From Halomonas sp. 54_146 (GTDB taxonomy: Bacteria > Pseudomonadota > Gammaproteobacteria > Pseudomonadales > Halomonadaceae), in assembly GCF_001507855.1 (NCBI RefSeq), contig NZ_LGEN01000006.1, forward strand, positions 1 through 64,000: a stretch of DNA of 64,000 nucleotides, written 5' to 3'. The first letter of the stretch is position 1. Every line of letters starts with the position of its first letter. Shown piece after piece: positions 27,287 to 36,094 of the stretch. The notes beneath the pieces were generated by a model. The model was not told the DNA's origin, did no database searches, and saw only the letters and a program-made list of their open reading frames with translations. Position numbers and translations under genes: made by a program.

Positions 27287-27318
27287 CAAAAGCCCCGGCG
27301 GGGTTACCGACCGGGGCT
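27287..27318 (-). terminator. Attenuator terminator of the DAHP synthase leader
   Basis: On the minus strand an 8-bp GC-rich stem AGCCCCGG / CCGGGGCT (arms 27311-27318 and 27291-27298) is followed by TTTTGG and further T stretches. It lies about 50 nt after the leader-peptide stop codon and before the structural gene, as in trp- or phe-type attenuators. Confidence 0.8.
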
Positions 27319-27329
27319 TCTGTGCTTGC

Positions 27330-27390
27330 GGCAGGCAACCTTTGAGGTGTGCCTGGTGGCGCGACGCTAACCGTCTGCCAAGGGCACACC
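27330..27390 (-). promoter_or_regulatory. Alternative leader RNA stems of the aromatic attenuator
   Basis: Minus-strand GGTGTGCC (27390-27383) pairs exactly with GGCACACC (27353-27346), starting about 7 nt after the Trp-Tyr-Trp-Phe codons; inner pairs GGCAG/CTGCC (27379-27375 with 27334-27330) and AGGCA/TGCCT (27354-27350 with 27337-27333) compete. This gives the pause and antiterminator segments expected of a ribosome-controlled attenuator. Folding was judged by eye only. Confidence 0.6.
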
Positions 27391-27444
27391 GTGGCTAAAC
27401 CAATACCAATAGGATGCAGCGCGCGCACCACTGTACTCAGCCAT
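27367..27444 (-). CDS. Aromatic leader peptide (25 aa) of the DAHP synthase attenuator
   Basis: A 25-residue ORF with Tyr-Trp-Tyr-Trp-Phe as residues 12-16, plus an earlier Tyr at residue 4. Five consecutive aromatic codons in so short a peptide, placed directly before a stem-forming region and a rho-independent terminator in front of the shikimate pathway entry gene, identify a regulatory leader. Stalling at Tyr/Trp/Phe codons when charged tRNAs are scarce would favour read-through. The ribosome site is weak. The mix of all three aromatic residues suggests response to more than one amino acid. Confidence 0.85.
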   Translation of the reverse strand: MAEYSGARAASYWYWFSHGVPLADG

Positions 27445-27490
27445 TACAGGCAGAGTCTTTGCAGTAGGTGGGCACGCTTGAGTTTGCATC

Positions 27491-27519
27491 GCTATATCCG
27501 CTTAGTGAAATCTGGTTAA
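27491..27519 (-). promoter_or_regulatory. Candidate promoter of the DAHP synthase leader transcript
   Basis: Minus-strand TTAACC (27519-27514) and TATAGC (27496-27491) are 17 nt apart, each 4 of 6 to consensus, about 50 nt upstream of the leader peptide start. Confidence 0.4.
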
Positions 27520-27656
27520 TGGTGGCATCAGGTGGGTAACATCAGACCTGTTGGAACCCCTGTTGGAGCCGGTGCCGCCGTGGCGCTATGGTTTTATCCT
27601 GCCTGCAAGTGCTGCAAATGGCAAGGCCTCAGTCACCAAAAGCTTGTCGCCAATAC

Positions 27657-27785
27657 CTAGCCGCCAAACGCTTGAATCCAGCCAATGGTGGCAGGCAGTG
27701 CTGACATGCTTACCAACACCACTACGCCTAAAAAAATGGACAAAAAGCCCGATTCGTCTTTATGGTCTGCATCATGATGGGCCAT
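27657..27785 (-). CDS. Small membrane protein (42 aa), His/Asp-rich N terminus
   Basis: A 42-codon ORF with an excellent ribosome site (AAGGAGG, 6 nt before ATG). Residues 1-11 are hydrophilic and rich in His and Asp (MAHHDADHKDE); residues 14-38 form a single hydrophobic helix (FLSIFLGVVVLVSMSALPA...), and the tail ends WIQAFGG. The layout suggests a single-pass inner membrane peptide with a possible metal-binding tip. I do not recognise the family. It lies between the DAHP synthase leader and the flavin reductase gene, on the same strand, and would be missed by gene callers with a length cut-off. Confidence 0.7.
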   Translation of the reverse strand: MAHHDADHKDESGFLSIFLGVVVLVSMSALPATIGWIQAFGG

Positions 27786-27797
27786 GGTAGCCTCCTT

Positions 27798-27856
27798 TTT
27801 ATCAGCGCTATGTCTGTTTATCAGTGCCGTGTCTGGTTTATCAGAGCGGTGTCTAA
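27798..27856. repeat. 19-20 bp degenerate tandem repeat, three copies
   Basis: Units beginning TTTATCAG and ending GTGTCT recur at 27798, 27817 and 27837, between the flavin reductase stop codon and the small membrane ORF's ribosome site. Each copy differs by three or four bases. Confidence 0.8.
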
Positions 27857-27881
27857 GATGTTATAAGTTCAGGCAAATATA

Positions 27882-28622
27882 TTAGAGAGCACGCGGCGCA
27901 TAAGCAAACACATCCGAAAACACCCGCTCCAGTGTTATCCCTTTAGTGTCGAGCACATCAAGGCAGGCGTACACCATGCCCGGAGAGCCTGACAGATAAA
28001 CATCGTGCGTCTCTGGGGTAATGTCGGCAGCTTTCAACACCTGATCAATCCGCCCCAGGTGATGGGTAATCCGCTCGCCGGCGGTTAGTGGCTCTTCTAA
28101 CGGCAATTCAGTCACCGCATGAAAGGCAACATTGGCGTGGGTTTGCGCCCAGTGGCAGGCCAGCTGTTCCAAGTAGAGGTCGCGGTGCTCGCGCGCTGCC
28201 CACCACAGGTCAATGGGTCGCGTCGGCTGGTTTGCCAGCACGGCTTCAATGATCGCTTTCATCTGCGAAAACCCCGTTCCCGCGGCAATCAACAGCAGCG
28301 GCCTTTCGCTCTCGCTATCAAGCACGCACTCACCACCGGGCAAGCGCAGCGTGAGCTGGTTGGCTACCTGCAGCATTTCACGCAGCCGTGCGGAGTTATC
28401 CCGCTCGGGCCAGTGCTGAATATGCAGCTCAATAACGCCCTCGCTGCGGTCTGCACTGGCGATTGAAAACGGCACCCAGGTGGTGTCGTCCAGCTTAAGC
28501 TCTAAATATTGCCCCGGCGCATGCTGCATGGCTTCGGCTCGCCCCGCTAGCGTTACACCAAACACATCGGGGTTTAAGTTCTCAACCTCGGTGACTTGGC
28601 AAGTCAACGTCCTTGCACTCAT
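27882..28622 (-). CDS. NAD(P)H-flavin reductase family protein
   Basis: A 246-residue ferredoxin-reductase-fold protein of the Fre/LuxG group that reduces free flavins with NAD(P)H. It has the FAD/flavin-binding WVPFSIASADR segment, ELHIQ, the nucleotide-binding LLIAAGTGFSQMKAIIEAV, DLWWAAREHRDLYLEQL, and the C-terminal VYLSGSPGMVYACLDVL. No ferredoxin domain is attached. It lies 63 bp downstream of ubiD on the same strand, as fre does in several proteobacteria; Fre can supply reduced flavin for UbiX/UbiD chemistry, which makes the pairing sensible. Confidence 0.88.
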   Translation of the reverse strand: MSARTLTCQVTEVENLNPDVFGVTLAGRAEAMQHAPGQYLELKLDDTTWVPFSIASADRSEGVIELHIQHWPERDNSARLREMLQVANQLTLRLPGGECVLDSESERPLLLIAAGTGFSQMKAIIEAVLANQPTRPIDLWWAAREHRDLYLEQLACHWAQTHANVAFHAVTELPLEEPLTAGERITHHLGRIDQVLKAADITPETHDVYLSGSPGMVYACLDVLDTKGITLERVFSDVFAYAPRAL

Positions 28623-28685
28623 GAAAGCCTCTTTTTACAAATTTGGTCAGCGATACGCGTAATATAAGCGGCTGTATGAATGACA

Positions 28686-30176
28686 TCAGCGGCGTGGCGG
28701 CGGCAGCTCTAGGCCAATCCCCAGCGATTCCCAGCGTTCATCCACGCGCGCTTTAACGTCATCGTCCATCACAATGGGGGTGCCCCATTCACGGTCGGTT
28801 TCGCCCGGCCATTTATTGGTGGCATCTAAGCCCATTTTCGAGCCAAGGCCTGAGACCGGCGAAGCGAAATCAAGATAATCAATGGGCGTATTCTCGACCA
28901 TCACGGTATCCCGCGCGGGGTCCATCCGGGTGGTGATTGCCCAAATGACATCTTCCCAATTGCGCGCGTCCACGTCGTCGTCCAATACAATCACAAACTT
29001 GGTGTACATAAACTGACGCAGAAAGCTCCATACCCCCATCATCACGCGCTTGGCGTGGCCGGGGTACTGCTTCTTCATGGTGACTACCGCCATGCGGTAA
29101 GAACAGCCTTCCGGCGGCAGGTAGAAGTCGACGATTTCAGGAAACTGCTTGCACAGAATGGGCACAAACACTTCATTGAGTGCCACGCCCAGAATTGCCG
29201 GCTCATCCGGCGGACGCCCCGTGTAGGTCGAGTGATAGATCGCATCACGGCGCATGGTCATGCGCGTAACGGTAAATACCGGGAAGTGGTCGACCTCATT
29301 GTAGTAACCGGTATGGTCACCAAACGGGCCTTCTGGGGCCATGTCATCCGGGTAGATAAAGCCTTCGAGAATAATCTCAGCGGAGGCGGGCACATCAAGG
29401 TCAGCGTGGCCGCACTTAACAAGCTCGGTACGCGAACCGCGCAGCAGCCCCGCAAAAGCATATTCTGAAAGCGAATCCGGCACTGGGGTGACGGCACCCA
29501 AAATCGTCGCTGGGTCAGCACCAAGCGCCACGGCTACCGGAAAAGGCTCGCCTGGGTGGGCCTTTTGAAACTCCAAGAAATCCAGCGCGCCGCCACGATG
29601 AGAAAGCCAGCGCATTATTAGCCGGTTTTTGCCGATTTTCTGCTGGCGGTAAATACCTAAATTCTGGCGTTTCTTGTGCGGCCCTTTGGTAATCACCAAT
29701 GGCCAAGTCACCAGAGGCGCTGCATCACCTGGCCAGCAGTGCTGAATCGGCAGCAGGCCAAGGTCGACCTCGTCGTCTTCATACACCACTTCTTGAACCG
29801 GCGCATGCTTGACGTTTTTCGGCCCCATGCTGAGCACTTGCTTGAAAATCGGCAGCTTGTCCCAGGCATCTTTCAAGCCTTTAGGCGGGTCAGGCTCTTT
29901 AAGAAACGCCAGCAGCTTACCTACTTCCCGTAGCGCTTCTACCGAGTCTTGGCCCATGCCCAGCGCGACCCGTTTGGGAGTACCAAACAGGTTACCGAGC
30001 AGCGGCATGCTATGGCCTTTGACGTTTTCAAACAGCAACGCCGGGCCACCGGCACGCAGCGTGCGGTCGCAAATTTCGGTGATTTCCAGGTAAGGATCGA
30101 CTTCGGCATGGATACGCTTGAGTTCACCCTGGGCTTCAAGCGCCGTGATGAACTCGCGCAAGTCTTTATACTTCAA
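28686..30176 (-). CDS. ubiD: 3-octaprenyl-4-hydroxybenzoate carboxy-lyase
   Basis: Decarboxylates the polyprenyl-hydroxybenzoate intermediate of ubiquinone synthesis using prenylated FMN made by UbiX. The 496-residue product starts [22 protein letters not shown]; the TTG at 30176 has GGGGAG about 7 nt upstream and gives the usual N terminus, whereas a TTG 21 nt further up adds MPAGERA. Conserved blocks include [19 protein letters not shown] prFMN contacts, [10 protein letters not shown], and a C-terminal [27 protein letters not shown]. It lies downstream of rho, with a run of rho-end repeats in between. Confidence 0.94.
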   Translation of the reverse strand: MKYKDLREFITALEAQGELKRIHAEVDPYLEITEICDRTLRAGGPALLFENVKGHSMPLLGNLFGTPKRVALGMGQDSVEALREVGKLLAFLKEPDPPKGLKDAWDKLPIFKQVLSMGPKNVKHAPVQEVVYEDDEVDLGLLPIQHCWPGDAAPLVTWPLVITKGPHKKRQNLGIYRQQKIGKNRLIMRWLSHRGGALDFLEFQKAHPGEPFPVAVALGADPATILGAVTPVPDSLSEYAFAGLLRGSRTELVKCGHADLDVPASAEIILEGFIYPDDMAPEGPFGDHTGYYNEVDHFPVFTVTRMTMRRDAIYHSTYTGRPPDEPAILGVALNEVFVPILCKQFPEIVDFYLPPEGCSYRMAVVTMKKQYPGHAKRVMMGVWSFLRQFMYTKFVIVLDDDVDARNWEDVIWAITTRMDPARDTVMVENTPIDYLDFASPVSGLGSKMGLDATNKWPGETDREWGTPIVMDDDVKARVDERWESLGIGLELPPPRR

Positions 30177-30199
30177 GGCACGCTCCCCGGCTGGCAAAT

Positions 30200-30296
30200 G
30201 CGCCGCTCTAGCGGCGCTCTTTTTTACGACAAGCTAGCGGCGCTTATTCCTTCTACAAGCTAGCGGCGCTCTTTCTAAGACCAGCTAGCGGCGCTT
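30200..30296. repeat. Tandem repeats of the rho 3' end, four copies, with hairpin
   Basis: CTAGCGGCGCT occurs at 30208, 30234, 30260 and 30285 (spacing 26, 26, 25). The last copy is the rho stop codon and its Lys-Arg-Arg codons (minus strand AAGCGCCGCTAG). The distal copy is fused to an inverted half, making a perfect 8-bp hairpin GCGCCGCT/AGCGGCGC (30200-30217), followed on the plus strand by a T run. Confidence 0.9.
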
Positions 30297-31544
30297 CATC
30301 GCTTCAAAGAATTCAAGATTGGTCTTGGTATCTTTCAGACGGTCAATCAAAAATTCAGTGGCGGCGGTGTCTTCCATCGGATTAAGCAGCTTGCGCAGAA
30401 TCCACATGCGCTGCATTTCATCTTCAGAGGCCAGCAGGTCTTCACGACGGGTGCCACTGCGGCGGATATTGATCGCCGGGAATACGCGGCGCTCGGCCAG
30501 CTTGCGGTCCAGGTGGGCTTCCATGTTGCCGGTACCCTTGAACTCTTCGAAGATGACTTCGTCCATCTTCGAGCCGGTATCGACCAGCGCCGTGGCGATA
30601 ATCGTCAGGCTGCCGCCCTCTTCGATGTTACGCGCGGCACCAAAAAAGCGTTTCGGCTTCTCAAGGGCGTGGGCATCGACACCACCGGTGAGTACTTTGC
30701 CAGAGCTAGGCACCACGGTGTTGTAAGCACGCGCTAAGCGAGTAATCGAGTCGAGCAGGATGACCACGTCTTTTTTGTGTTCAACCAAGCGCTTGGCTTT
30801 CTCGATCACCATTTCAGCCACTTGCACGTGACGCGCCGGCGGCTCATCGAAGGTTGACGCCACGACTTCGCCACGCACGGTACGCGACATTTCGGTCACT
30901 TCCTCAGGGCGCTCATCGATCAGCAGGACGATCAGATGGCACTCTGGGTTATTGCGCGTGATGGAGGTTGCGATGTTCTGCAACATCAGTGTCTTACCCG
31001 CTTTAGGCGGCGACACCAACAGACCACGCTGACCTTTACCAATCGGCGCGGTTAGATCGATGATCCGCGCGGTAAGGTCTTCCGTGGAGCCGTTGCCGAT
31101 TTCCATACGCATACGATCGTCTGGGAACAGCGGCGTTAAGTTCTCAAACAGAATCTTGTGCTTGGCATTTTCCGGACGGTCAAAATTGATTTGACTGACC
31201 TTCAGCAGGGCGAAATAACGCTCACCCTCTTTCGGCGGGCGGATTTTGCCGGAAATGGAGTCACCCTTGCGCAGATTGAAACGGCGGATCTGCGAAGGCG
31301 ATATGTAGATATCGTCTGGGCCGGCGAGATAGGAGCTGTCAGCGCTACGCAGGAAGCCAAAGCCATCCTGAAGAATTTCCAGCACACCGTCGCCATAGAT
31401 ATCCTCGCCACTTTTGGCGTGTTTCTTGAGGATAGCGAAAATGATGTCCTGCTTGCGCGAACGGGCCAAGTTATCGATTCCCATTTCACGGGCGATATCG
31501 AGGAGCTCGGGAACGGTTTTTTGCTTGAGTTCAGTGAGATTCAT
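30285..31544 (-). CDS. rho: Transcription termination factor Rho
   Basis: Hexameric RNA-dependent ATPase that ends transcription at rho-dependent sites. The 419-residue product matches the E. coli length exactly. It starts [18 protein letters not shown], has the RNA-binding cold-shock-like domain ([16 protein letters not shown], 51-66), Walker A SPPKAGKT with K181 and K184, Walker B-type [16 protein letters not shown], and the Q/R-loop region [33 protein letters not shown]. There is no trxA neighbour. A long upstream leader (see 31545-32123) is consistent with the known autoregulation of rho. Confidence 0.98.
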   Translation of the reverse strand: MNLTELKQKTVPELLDIAREMGIDNLARSRKQDIIFAILKKHAKSGEDIYGDGVLEILQDGFGFLRSADSSYLAGPDDIYISPSQIRRFNLRKGDSISGKIRPPKEGERYFALLKVSQINFDRPENAKHKILFENLTPLFPDDRMRMEIGNGSTEDLTARIIDLTAPIGKGQRGLLVSPPKAGKTLMLQNIATSITRNNPECHLIVLLIDERPEEVTEMSRTVRGEVVASTFDEPPARHVQVAEMVIEKAKRLVEHKKDVVILLDSITRLARAYNTVVPSSGKVLTGGVDAHALEKPKRFFGAARNIEEGGSLTIIATALVDTGSKMDEVIFEEFKGTGNMEAHLDRKLAERRVFPAINIRRSGTRREDLLASEDEMQRMWILRKLLNPMEDTAATEFLIDRLKDTKTNLEFFEAMKRR

Positions 31545-31728
31545 CGGTGTGTTAGAAAGTTGCTCATGGAAGCTAGGCGCCAGGCGCCGGGAGTAAGACA
31601 GGAGGCGTGAAAAAGACGCCGTGTGATGCGTTCAGACCCCGGTAAAGGCACGCGCTCGAAGATGAAAGGAACTGGGCTGGCCTTTAGTAACGACGCAACT
31701 ACCTGCCATTATTAAGACTCAACTCGAG

Positions 31729-31776
31729 GGTGCTAACAGTGTTTGGTGCTAACGGTGTTTGGTACCAACAGTGTTT
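31729..31776. repeat. 16-bp tandem repeat, three copies
   Basis: Units of the form GGTGCTAACRGTGTTT at 31729, 31745 and 31761; the first two differ by one base and the third by two or three. Confidence 0.9.
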
Positions 31777-31973
31777 TAAGCTGGCTTGCACAGGAACATG
31801 GCAAAACCAGTGGGTTATCTGACGACTTGGAAATCTGGCTGACGCTAACGAAATAAACGAAGAGTTACGTCTGGGGCGACCAAGATAGCGTATTTGAACG
31901 ACGTAAGCGAGATGATTTGTCTAGGTTATTGATCTAAACAGCAAGCAGCTCAATTTAAACAACGCCGTGCTTT

Positions 31974-32003
31974 TTTGACACACTAACTTTTGACACACTA
32001 ACT
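31974..32003. repeat. Exact 15-bp tandem duplication
   Basis: TTTGACACACTAACT occurs twice in direct succession, about 120-150 nt upstream of the ppx start codon. Each copy contains TTGACA. Confidence 0.9.
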
Positions 32004-32123
32004 AGATCAGGTCAGGCCAGTTACTCGATGGTAGTCAAGCCCTACGACAAACGCAAGCCTTTGGTAATTGACAATAGATAAAGGGCACCGCAACCTTGGC
32101 ACAGCCAACAAGAAGGATAGCTC

Positions 32124-33689
32124 ATGCCCACGGACACTTTGCGCCCCATGGATGCCACCGCCGCTGAGACCACCACTGAGACAGCCACCGAGGCCGTCAG
32201 CAGTGCACCGCAGCGCTTAGCTGCTATCGACCTGGGCTCCAACAGCTTTCATTTATTAGTCGCCAACTACCAGCATGAACGCCTGCAGGTAGTGGCTCGC
32301 TTGGGTGAAAAGGTGCAGCTCGCTGCGGGTTTAGATGATGATGGCCTGCTCAGTGAAGAGGCCATGCAGCGTGCGCTGGACTGCCTGGGCCGCTTCGCGC
32401 CGTTCTTAAGCGACATCACCAACGCCAACTTGCGCATTGTCGGCACTAACGCCTTGCGTGACGCCCATAATAGCCAAGCATTTATCGAGCGCGCCGAGGC
32501 CCAGTTGGGTCACGCCATCGAAATTATTGCTGGCCGCGAAGAAGCGCGCCTTATTTATCTAGGTGCCGCCCACGCGCTGGCCGAAACGGGCCGCCGATTG
32601 ATTGTCGATATTGGCGGTGGCTCTACTGAATTTATTATCGGTGAAGCCTTTGAGCCCAAAGCATTAGAAAGCCTACGCATGGGCTGCGTGACCTTTTCTC
32701 GGCGCTTTTTCCCCGATGGCGAGTTAAACGAAAAGCGTATGCGCCGCGCCGAGCTAGCCGCGCTCTCAGAACTTGCCAACATCCAGCGCCCTTACCAGCG
32801 CTTGGGCTGGGACGACCCGGTGGGTTCAAGCGGTACGATTAAAGCGGCCGCCAGCGTGCTGCATGCCTACGGCGATACGCCCCAAGAAGGCGTTATCACC
32901 CGCGACGGCTTAAAGAAACTGCGCGAGCGGCTGCTGAAATGCAAGCAGCTGGATAAAGTCGAACTGGATGGCCTGAAAGCCGACCGCGCTAAAGTCTTTC
33001 CCGCCGGCATTGCTATTCTCGGGGCGGTTTTCGAAGCCTTCGATTTACCCCAGATGCGCTTCGCCGATGGTGCCCTGCGCGAAGGCGTGCTCTACGACAT
33101 GGCGGGTCGTAATAGCGCCGAAGACTCGCGCTCAAAGAGCCTGGAATCGCTGAAGCGCAGCTACGATGTGGATACCCGCCAAGGCTCGAATGTCGCCGAC
33201 ACCGCCAAGCGTTTATTTGATCAAGTACACCCAGCCTGGTCACTAAACCCCAGCCAAGCACGCTATTTGCAGTGGGCAAGCCACGTGCATGAAATCGGCC
33301 TGGCGATCTCTCACAGCCAGTTTCATCGCCACGGTGCCTACCTGCTGGAACACTCTGATCTTGCTGGCTTTTCACGCCCGGAACAGCGCCTGCTGGCGTT
33401 TTTAGTGCGTGCCCACCGGCGCAAGTTTCCACTCAAAGAATGGCAAGCCCTGCCCGAGGCACAGCAAGAAAACGCCCTAAAGCTGGCACGGCTGTTGCGT
33501 TTAGCAGTGCTGTTTAATCACTCGCGCCCTGAATCCGCCCCTGCGCTACCGGAAATAAGCGCCGACAGCGATAGCCTGACAATCACGCTACCTGAAAGCG
33601 ATGAACCCACCCTGCTGAGTACTGACTTAGAGCAAGAGCAGGCGTTTATGGAAGCAGCAGGCTGTAAATTAACGCTTAAGCAAACGTAG
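32124..33689 (+). CDS. ppx: Exopolyphosphatase, Ppx/GppA family
   Basis: Hydrolyses inorganic polyphosphate from chain ends (or pppGpp, in GppA-type enzymes). The 521-residue product opens, after an N-terminal Thr/Glu-rich extension of about 30 residues, with the ASKHA phosphate-binding IDLGSNSFHLLVA, then GTNALRDA, IIAGREEARLIYLG and LIVDIGGGSTEFIIGE. The C-terminal HD-like part includes HVHEIGLAISHSQFHRHGAYLLEHSDLAGFS, typical of full-length Ppx. AAGGATAGCTC precedes the ATG. Convergent with tilS; their ends are separated by the 14-bp tandem repeat. Confidence 0.93.
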   Translation: MPTDTLRPMDATAAETTTETATEAVSSAPQRLAAIDLGSNSFHLLVANYQHERLQVVARLGEKVQLAAGLDDDGLLSEEAMQRALDCLGRFAPFLSDITNANLRIVGTNALRDAHNSQAFIERAEAQLGHAIEIIAGREEARLIYLGAAHALAETGRRLIVDIGGGSTEFIIGEAFEPKALESLRMGCVTFSRRFFPDGELNEKRMRRAELAALSELANIQRPYQRLGWDDPVGSSGTIKAAASVLHAYGDTPQEGVITRDGLKKLRERLLKCKQLDKVELDGLKADRAKVFPAGIAILGAVFEAFDLPQMRFADGALREGVLYDMAGRNSAEDSRSKSLESLKRSYDVDTRQGSNVADTAKRLFDQVHPAWSLNPSQARYLQWASHVHEIGLAISHSQFHRHGAYLLEHSDLAGFSRPEQRLLAFLVRAHRRKFPLKEWQALPEAQQENALKLARLLRLAVLFNHSRPESAPALPEISADSDSLTITLPESDEPTLLSTDLEQEQAFMEAAGCKLTLKQT

Positions 33690-33731
33690 CCAAGCCAACA
33701 CAGCCAAACCAATACAGCTAAACCAATACAG
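33688..33731. repeat. 14-bp tandem repeat made from the tilS 3' end, three copies
   Basis: Units at 33688, 33702 and 33716. The third (AGCTAAACCAATAC) is the tilS end on the minus strand (GTA TTG GTT TAG CT); the other two differ by one and three bases. The far copy reaches the ppx stop codon, so the repeat fills the whole gap between the convergent genes. Confidence 0.9.
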
Positions 33732-35028
33732 CTTCCGGCCTAAACCACACCCCAGCCGCCTGCCATAACAGCTTATCAGGCGGCTGAAAGACACCTACAC
33801 AAGCCTCTGCTTGCATAACAACCACCAGCCGCCCGCGCTCCCAGGGCGGCACATTGCTTTCTTGCAGCAGCCGCTTGAGGTCGCGCCGCCCCCGCGTAGG
33901 CAGTTCAATGACCTCCCCACCCTGTCGCCAGGTCACTTTCAGCGGTTGAGATGACCGTTGAGACAGCGGTGAAGATAGCGCTACCTGCCAGCCTAGCGGC
34001 CCCAGCGGCGTTTCAAGCGGCGTTTGGCCATCCCAACTCACTTCCCAAGCCGGCAGCGGTTCAAGCGGTGCCATCAGGTAAAGCCGCTGACGCCAAAGGC
34101 GCGCCTGAACGCCCTGCCACTCAACGCACACTTGCGCGTCTGCGCTGGCTAATAGCTGATCAAGCAGGCTTTCCAGGCGCTTTTGCGGCGGTGTCGGCAA
34201 GCCCTGCTGTTGGCATAACGCGCGTATTAGTAAACGCTGGCGCGGGCGTGAACGCTTGCTTAGTTCACTGGCATCCACCTGCCCTTCACCGGCCATGAGG
34301 CCTGATAACTCGGCTTGCACGTATTCACTAAGCACGGCGTGCGCTTCGCTGGCGTGCGCGGCGCTGTTCGCCAACGCCGCATCCACTGCCGGCCAGCGCT
34401 CGCGCAGCGCGGGCAGCACCCGGTGGCGCAGGCGGTTGCGATCCAGGCTGATATCGCTATTGGTGGGGTCTTCGCACCACGTTAGGCCAAGTGAACGCGC
34501 AGCTTGCTCAAGCGCTGCCCGTTGTGCCGTTAGCCACGGGCGCACTAGCGTAATGCCTTGGGCATCGCGCCGATAAGGCATTCCCGCCAAGCCGCGCACG
34601 CCGCTGCCGCGCAGGGCGGCGAGCAGAAAGGTTTCTGCCTGATCATCCTGGTGCTGGGCCAGCCACAGGGTATCGCCAGTGGGAATGGTCGCGAAGAAGG
34701 CCTCGTAGCGGGCGTTGCGGGCGGCACCTTCGATGCCCTCACCTTGTGCATCCACCGCCACATTGGCCACCGCCAGCGGAATGCCCAAACGTTCGCACAG
34801 CAATCGGGCGTGCGCTTCAAACGTCGACGCTGCCGCCTGCAGGCCATGATTAATGTGGATAGCCCGCAGATCGCGGCCTGCTTGCTCGCTGACCGCTGCG
34901 GCTAACGTGAGCAACAGGCAGGAGTCTAAACCGCCCGAGAGCGCCACCCAAATAGAGCGCCCCGGCGGGGTTTCCGCCAGGGCGTCATTGAGTAAGCCGT
35001 GCAGTCGATTAAGCGGCTGGGGCGCCAT
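33718..35028 (-). CDS. tilS: tRNA(Ile)-lysidine synthetase
   Basis: Adds lysine to C34 of the AUA-decoding tRNA-Ile. The 436-residue product has the ATP pyrophosphatase loop SGGLDS at 31-36, [28 protein letters not shown], and the catalytic block [24 protein letters not shown]. The C-terminal TilS domain ([30 protein letters not shown]) is present. Its start overlaps the accA 3' end by 20 nt, giving the usual accA-tilS pair. The 3' end including the stop is duplicated downstream. Confidence 0.96.
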   Translation of the reverse strand: MAPQPLNRLHGLLNDALAETPPGRSIWVALSGGLDSCLLLTLAAAVSEQAGRDLRAIHINHGLQAAASTFEAHARLLCERLGIPLAVANVAVDAQGEGIEGAARNARYEAFFATIPTGDTLWLAQHQDDQAETFLLAALRGSGVRGLAGMPYRRDAQGITLVRPWLTAQRAALEQAARSLGLTWCEDPTNSDISLDRNRLRHRVLPALRERWPAVDAALANSAAHASEAHAVLSEYVQAELSGLMAGEGQVDASELSKRSRPRQRLLIRALCQQQGLPTPPQKRLESLLDQLLASADAQVCVEWQGVQARLWRQRLYLMAPLEPLPAWEVSWDGQTPLETPLGPLGWQVALSSPLSQRSSQPLKVTWRQGGEVIELPTRGRRDLKRLLQESNVPPWERGRLVVVMQAEACVGVFQPPDKLLWQAAGVWFRPEAVLV

Positions 35029-35965
35029 AGCTCATTAAGCGCTTGTAGCGGCGCTCTAACAGCGTGTCTGTGTCCATCCCCTGCAAACGTTCCAGGCTGG
35101 CGGCAAGCGCTTCTTTGACCCGCTCAGCGGTGGTTAGCGGGTGGCGATGGGACCCGCCGAGCGGTTCTTTGATCAGCGAATCGACAAAACCCAGCTCTTT
35201 TAAGCGTTCGGCGGTAATACCCATGGCTTGGGCGGCATCTGAGGCTTTTTCAGCGCTTTTCCATAAAATCGAGGCGCAGCCTTCCGGCGAGATCACCGAG
35301 TAGGTCGAGTACTGCAGCATTTGCAGCTCATCGCACACGCCTATCGCCAGCGCGCCGCCGGAGCCACCTTCGCCCACTACCGTCGAGATAATCGGCGTTT
35401 TCAGCCGCGACATCACCGCTAGGTTGTAGGCGATGGCTTCTGATTGGCCGCGCTCTTCGGCGTCGATACCCGGGTACGCGCCAGGGGTGTCGATAAAGGT
35501 CAAAATCGGCATTTTGAAGCGCTCGGCCATCTCCATCAGGCGGCACGCTTTGCGATAGCCTTCTGGGCGTGGCATACCGAAGTTGCGGCGCACTTTCTCT
35601 TTTACATCGCGGCCTTTTTGATGACCAATCACCATCACCGGCGCGTCGTTCAAGCGGGCGATACCCCCCACCAACGCGGCGTCATCGGCGAAGTTACGGT
35701 CGCCGTGCAGCTCATCAAAATCGGTAAAGATCAGCTCAAGATAGTCCAGCGTGTAGGGGCGCTGCGGGTGCCTAGATATCTGCGAAACCTGCCAGGGAGT
35801 TAAATCCTTGAAGATCGATTCCGTCAGCTTACGGCTTTTTTCTTCAAGCCGAGCAATCTCATCGGAGAGGTTCACTTGGCTATCGGAGCTGACTAAACGC
35901 AGCTCTTCAATTTTTGCCTGAAGTTCGGCAATGGGCTGTTCAAAATCGAGATAGTTAGGATTCAT
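35009..35965 (-). CDS. accA: Acetyl-CoA carboxylase carboxyltransferase subunit alpha
   Basis: With AccD transfers the carboxyl group from biotin to acetyl-CoA, making malonyl-CoA for fatty acid synthesis. The 318-residue product begins [23 protein letters not shown] and has the carboxyltransferase core: [56 protein letters not shown], and [13 protein letters not shown] with the oxyanion-hole glycines. Length matches E. coli AccA. It follows dnaE in the standard dnaE-accA-tilS order. Confidence 0.97.
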   Translation of the reverse strand: MNPNYLDFEQPIAELQAKIEELRLVSSDSQVNLSDEIARLEEKSRKLTESIFKDLTPWQVSQISRHPQRPYTLDYLELIFTDFDELHGDRNFADDAALVGGIARLNDAPVMVIGHQKGRDVKEKVRRNFGMPRPEGYRKACRLMEMAERFKMPILTFIDTPGAYPGIDAEERGQSEAIAYNLAVMSRLKTPIISTVVGEGGSGGALAIGVCDELQMLQYSTYSVISPEGCASILWKSAEKASDAAQAMGITAERLKELGFVDSLIKEPLGGSHRHPLTTAERVKEALAASLERLQGMDTDTLLERRYKRLMSYGAPAA

Positions 35966-36094
35966 CGGCTCTGCCTGTCAGCTGCTTGTAAATAACGAGC
36001 TTGGTTGGAACGGACACTAGTAGTTGTTTGGTACGGTCAATCGTATATAGAGCGCATTATCGCACCCTGACCCCGCCACGCAAGGAGGGTGCCT

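Larger units (their letters stand above)
31545..32123. other. 579-bp intergenic region between rho and ppx, no gene seen
   Basis: Divergent regulatory region. It holds a hairpin GGCGT/ACGCC (31606-31622), a GGCGCC-rich palindrome (31575-31590), three 16-bp tandem units (31729-31776) and an exact 15-bp tandem duplication TTTGACACACTAACT (31974-31988, 31989-32003) whose TTGACA parts could serve as -35 boxes for ppx. I found no ORF with a ribosome site. The rho side would form a long 5' leader. Confidence 0.6.

Noticed and set aside
27551-27790. A 79-codon plus-strand ORF
   Set aside because: Antisense to the small membrane ORF, which has a far better ribosome site and a coherent hydrophobic helix.
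30200-30296. Regularly spaced repeats as a CRISPR array
   Set aside because: Units are only about 11-14 bp with short related spacers and derive from the rho 3' end; no cas genes nearby.
36060-36094. Imperfect GCACCCT/AGGGTGC stem downstream of accA start region as a terminator
   Set aside because: Long loop and no T tract; probably chance in a short gap within the dnaE-accA unit.
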